DNA of 64,000 bases from Anaerococcus marasmi (GTDB lineage: Bacteria > Bacillota > Clostridia > Tissierellales > Peptoniphilaceae): NCBI RefSeq assembly GCF_900290195.1, contig NZ_OLMF01000004.1, forward strand, positions 609,501 to 673,500. The letters run 5' to 3'. Numbering within the stretch: the stretch's first letter is position 1; the number at the start of each line of letters is the position of its first letter. The notes under the pieces are model-generated. The model was not told the DNA's origin. It did not search any database and saw nothing but the letters and a program-made list of their open reading frames with translations. Both the position numbers and the translations under genes were made by a program. Shown piece after piece: positions 63,303-64,000 of the stretch.

Positions 63303-64000
63303 TTACTCGTTTAATAAGTCAGAAATCATCTTGATACTCGCTATAACATCTCTGTAGTTAATCCTTGTAAGGCCTACAATTCCAATCTTTCCAACTGTGT
63401 TTTCGTCAACATTGAAAAACGATGTGATTATAGTGGTATCTTTCAGTAAGTCTATTGCGTTTTCTTCGCCAATAGTAATTACTAAACTATCATCTTCAAT
63501 ATCTGACCAAAGACTTCTTATATCATCTTTACTATCAAATAGTTTGATTAGATCTCTGGCCTTTGATAAATCATCAAATTCCTTAAAATTGAAGATATTA
63601 CCAATTCCTTCGATTTTGACATCTCTATCATTTCCATCTTTAGCGTTCCTATCAATCCTTGTTCCAATTATATCGACAAGATTTTTATAATTTCTAAGGA
63701 TTTTCTCCTCAAGCTCAACTAGCTTCTCGTTGATATCAGAAAGCTTAAGTCCAACTAGTTCGTGACTTAATATCAGATTAATATTTCTTAGGTCTTCATC
63801 ACTTATAGGAAAGTCTAAGATAATCTGATCATTTACCAAAGAACCATTATCAAAAACTGCTATTAGTAAGAGGAAGTTCTCACTTACTCTTATAAGTTCA
63901 ATGCTAACAATCTTTGAAATTTCTTTTTTGTAACTTACTGATACAGCTGTAAGATTAGTCATAGCTGCCAAAGTTTTGGTCGCAGTCTCAATGATGTCAC
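63303..64000 (-). CDS. hrcA: Heat-shock repressor HrcA (C-terminal part only)
   Basis: The C-terminal 232 codons lie in the window; the start is beyond the right edge, where the winged helix and the CIRCE operator would be. Visible: LAAMTNLTAVSV, a GAF-like dimerisation part, and the closing VITIGEENAIDLLKDTTIIT and VGKIGIVGLTRINYRDVIAS, matching the HrcA end (usual GPTRM reads GLTRI). Represses the dnaK and groE operons in the absence of heat. Stop 16 bases before grpE. Confidence 0.93.
   Translation of the reverse strand, partial: DIIETATKTLAAMTNLTAVSVSYKKEISKIVSIELIRVSENFLLLIAVFDNGSLVNDQIILDFPISDEDLRNINLILSHELVGLKLSDINEKLVELEEKILRNYKNLVDIIGTRIDRNAKDGNDRDVKIEGIGNIFNFKEFDDLSKARDLIKLFDSKDDIRSLWSDIEDDSLVITIGEENAIDLLKDTTIITSFFNVDENTVGKIGIVGLTRINYRDVIASIKMISDLLNE

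Overview
The window looks like chromosomal DNA of a low-GC Gram-positive anaerobic coccus of the Tissierellia/Peptoniphilaceae type; Anaerococcus is my best guess. This rests on AT-rich Firmicutes-style genes, strong Shine-Dalgarno sites, surface proteins with degenerate sortase signals (APKTG and NVKTG), a small clostridial ferredoxin and the gene orders dnaG-rpoD-trmK and tmk-darA-holB-ricT. The genus is inference. Most genes lie on the minus strand.

Region by region: 1-7.3 kb holds purine and one-carbon genes (purF-purN-purH, fhs), thiC under a TPP riboswitch and a cation exporter. 7.4-10.5 kb is a loose accessory patch: small hypothetical gene, nucleoside phosphorylase, decayed and intact acetyltransferases, NERD protein. 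10.6-17.1 kb holds an ISL3-family insertion sequence placed against the terminator of a very large cell-wall protein with G5 repeats and a Pro-Asp-Pro-Glu stalk. 17.4-20.4 kb has a K+ channel, an exporter-like membrane protein, an acetyltransferase with no AUG start, and ferredoxin. 20.5-32.5 kb is housekeeping: ricT/holB/darA/tmk, L25, tpx, a divergent folD, a NlpC/P60 wall hydrolase, RNase P RNA and the dnaG-rpoD operon. 32.7-42.5 kb carries an AraC regulator, membrane and lipoprotein genes, tuf with a 3' tandem repeat, tRNA-Thr, a YeiH-family gene broken by one stop codon, a metallopeptidase, a surface phosphoesterase and a Fur/PerR regulator. 42.6-47.7 kb is the rpmG-secE-nusG-rplKA-rplJL cluster plus glmM. 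47.8-50.3 kb is an IS30 insertion directly in front of an aldehyde dehydrogenase gene. 50.5-56.7 kb has rRNA/tRNA methyltransferases and the riboflavin operon under an FMN riboswitch. 56.8-64 kb has rpsU, a HIT protein, an NmrA-like protein and hrcA-grpE-dnaK-dnaJ-mtaB.

The most notable observations are these. (1) PurF has an intact phosphoribosyltransferase half, but its glutaminase half has lost the nucleophile (Cys to Ser), the oxyanion-hole Asn (to Asp) and the Tyr/Thr after the conserved HVR. It may therefore be an ammonia-dependent enzyme, which would fit an ammonia-generating amino-acid fermenter. (2) The same operon has a promoter, a 53-codon leader ORF and a terminator that lies inside that ORF. 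(3) Three elements of about 150 bp share a long imperfect hairpin, and the two arms vary together between copies. Each lies just 3' of a gene, including one between dnaK and dnaJ. (4) A structured, unassigned leader lies between thiC and fhs. (5) Two insertion sequences have clear consequences for neighbouring genes.

Everything here is read by eye. Family assignments come from recognised motifs, and no database search or folding program was run.
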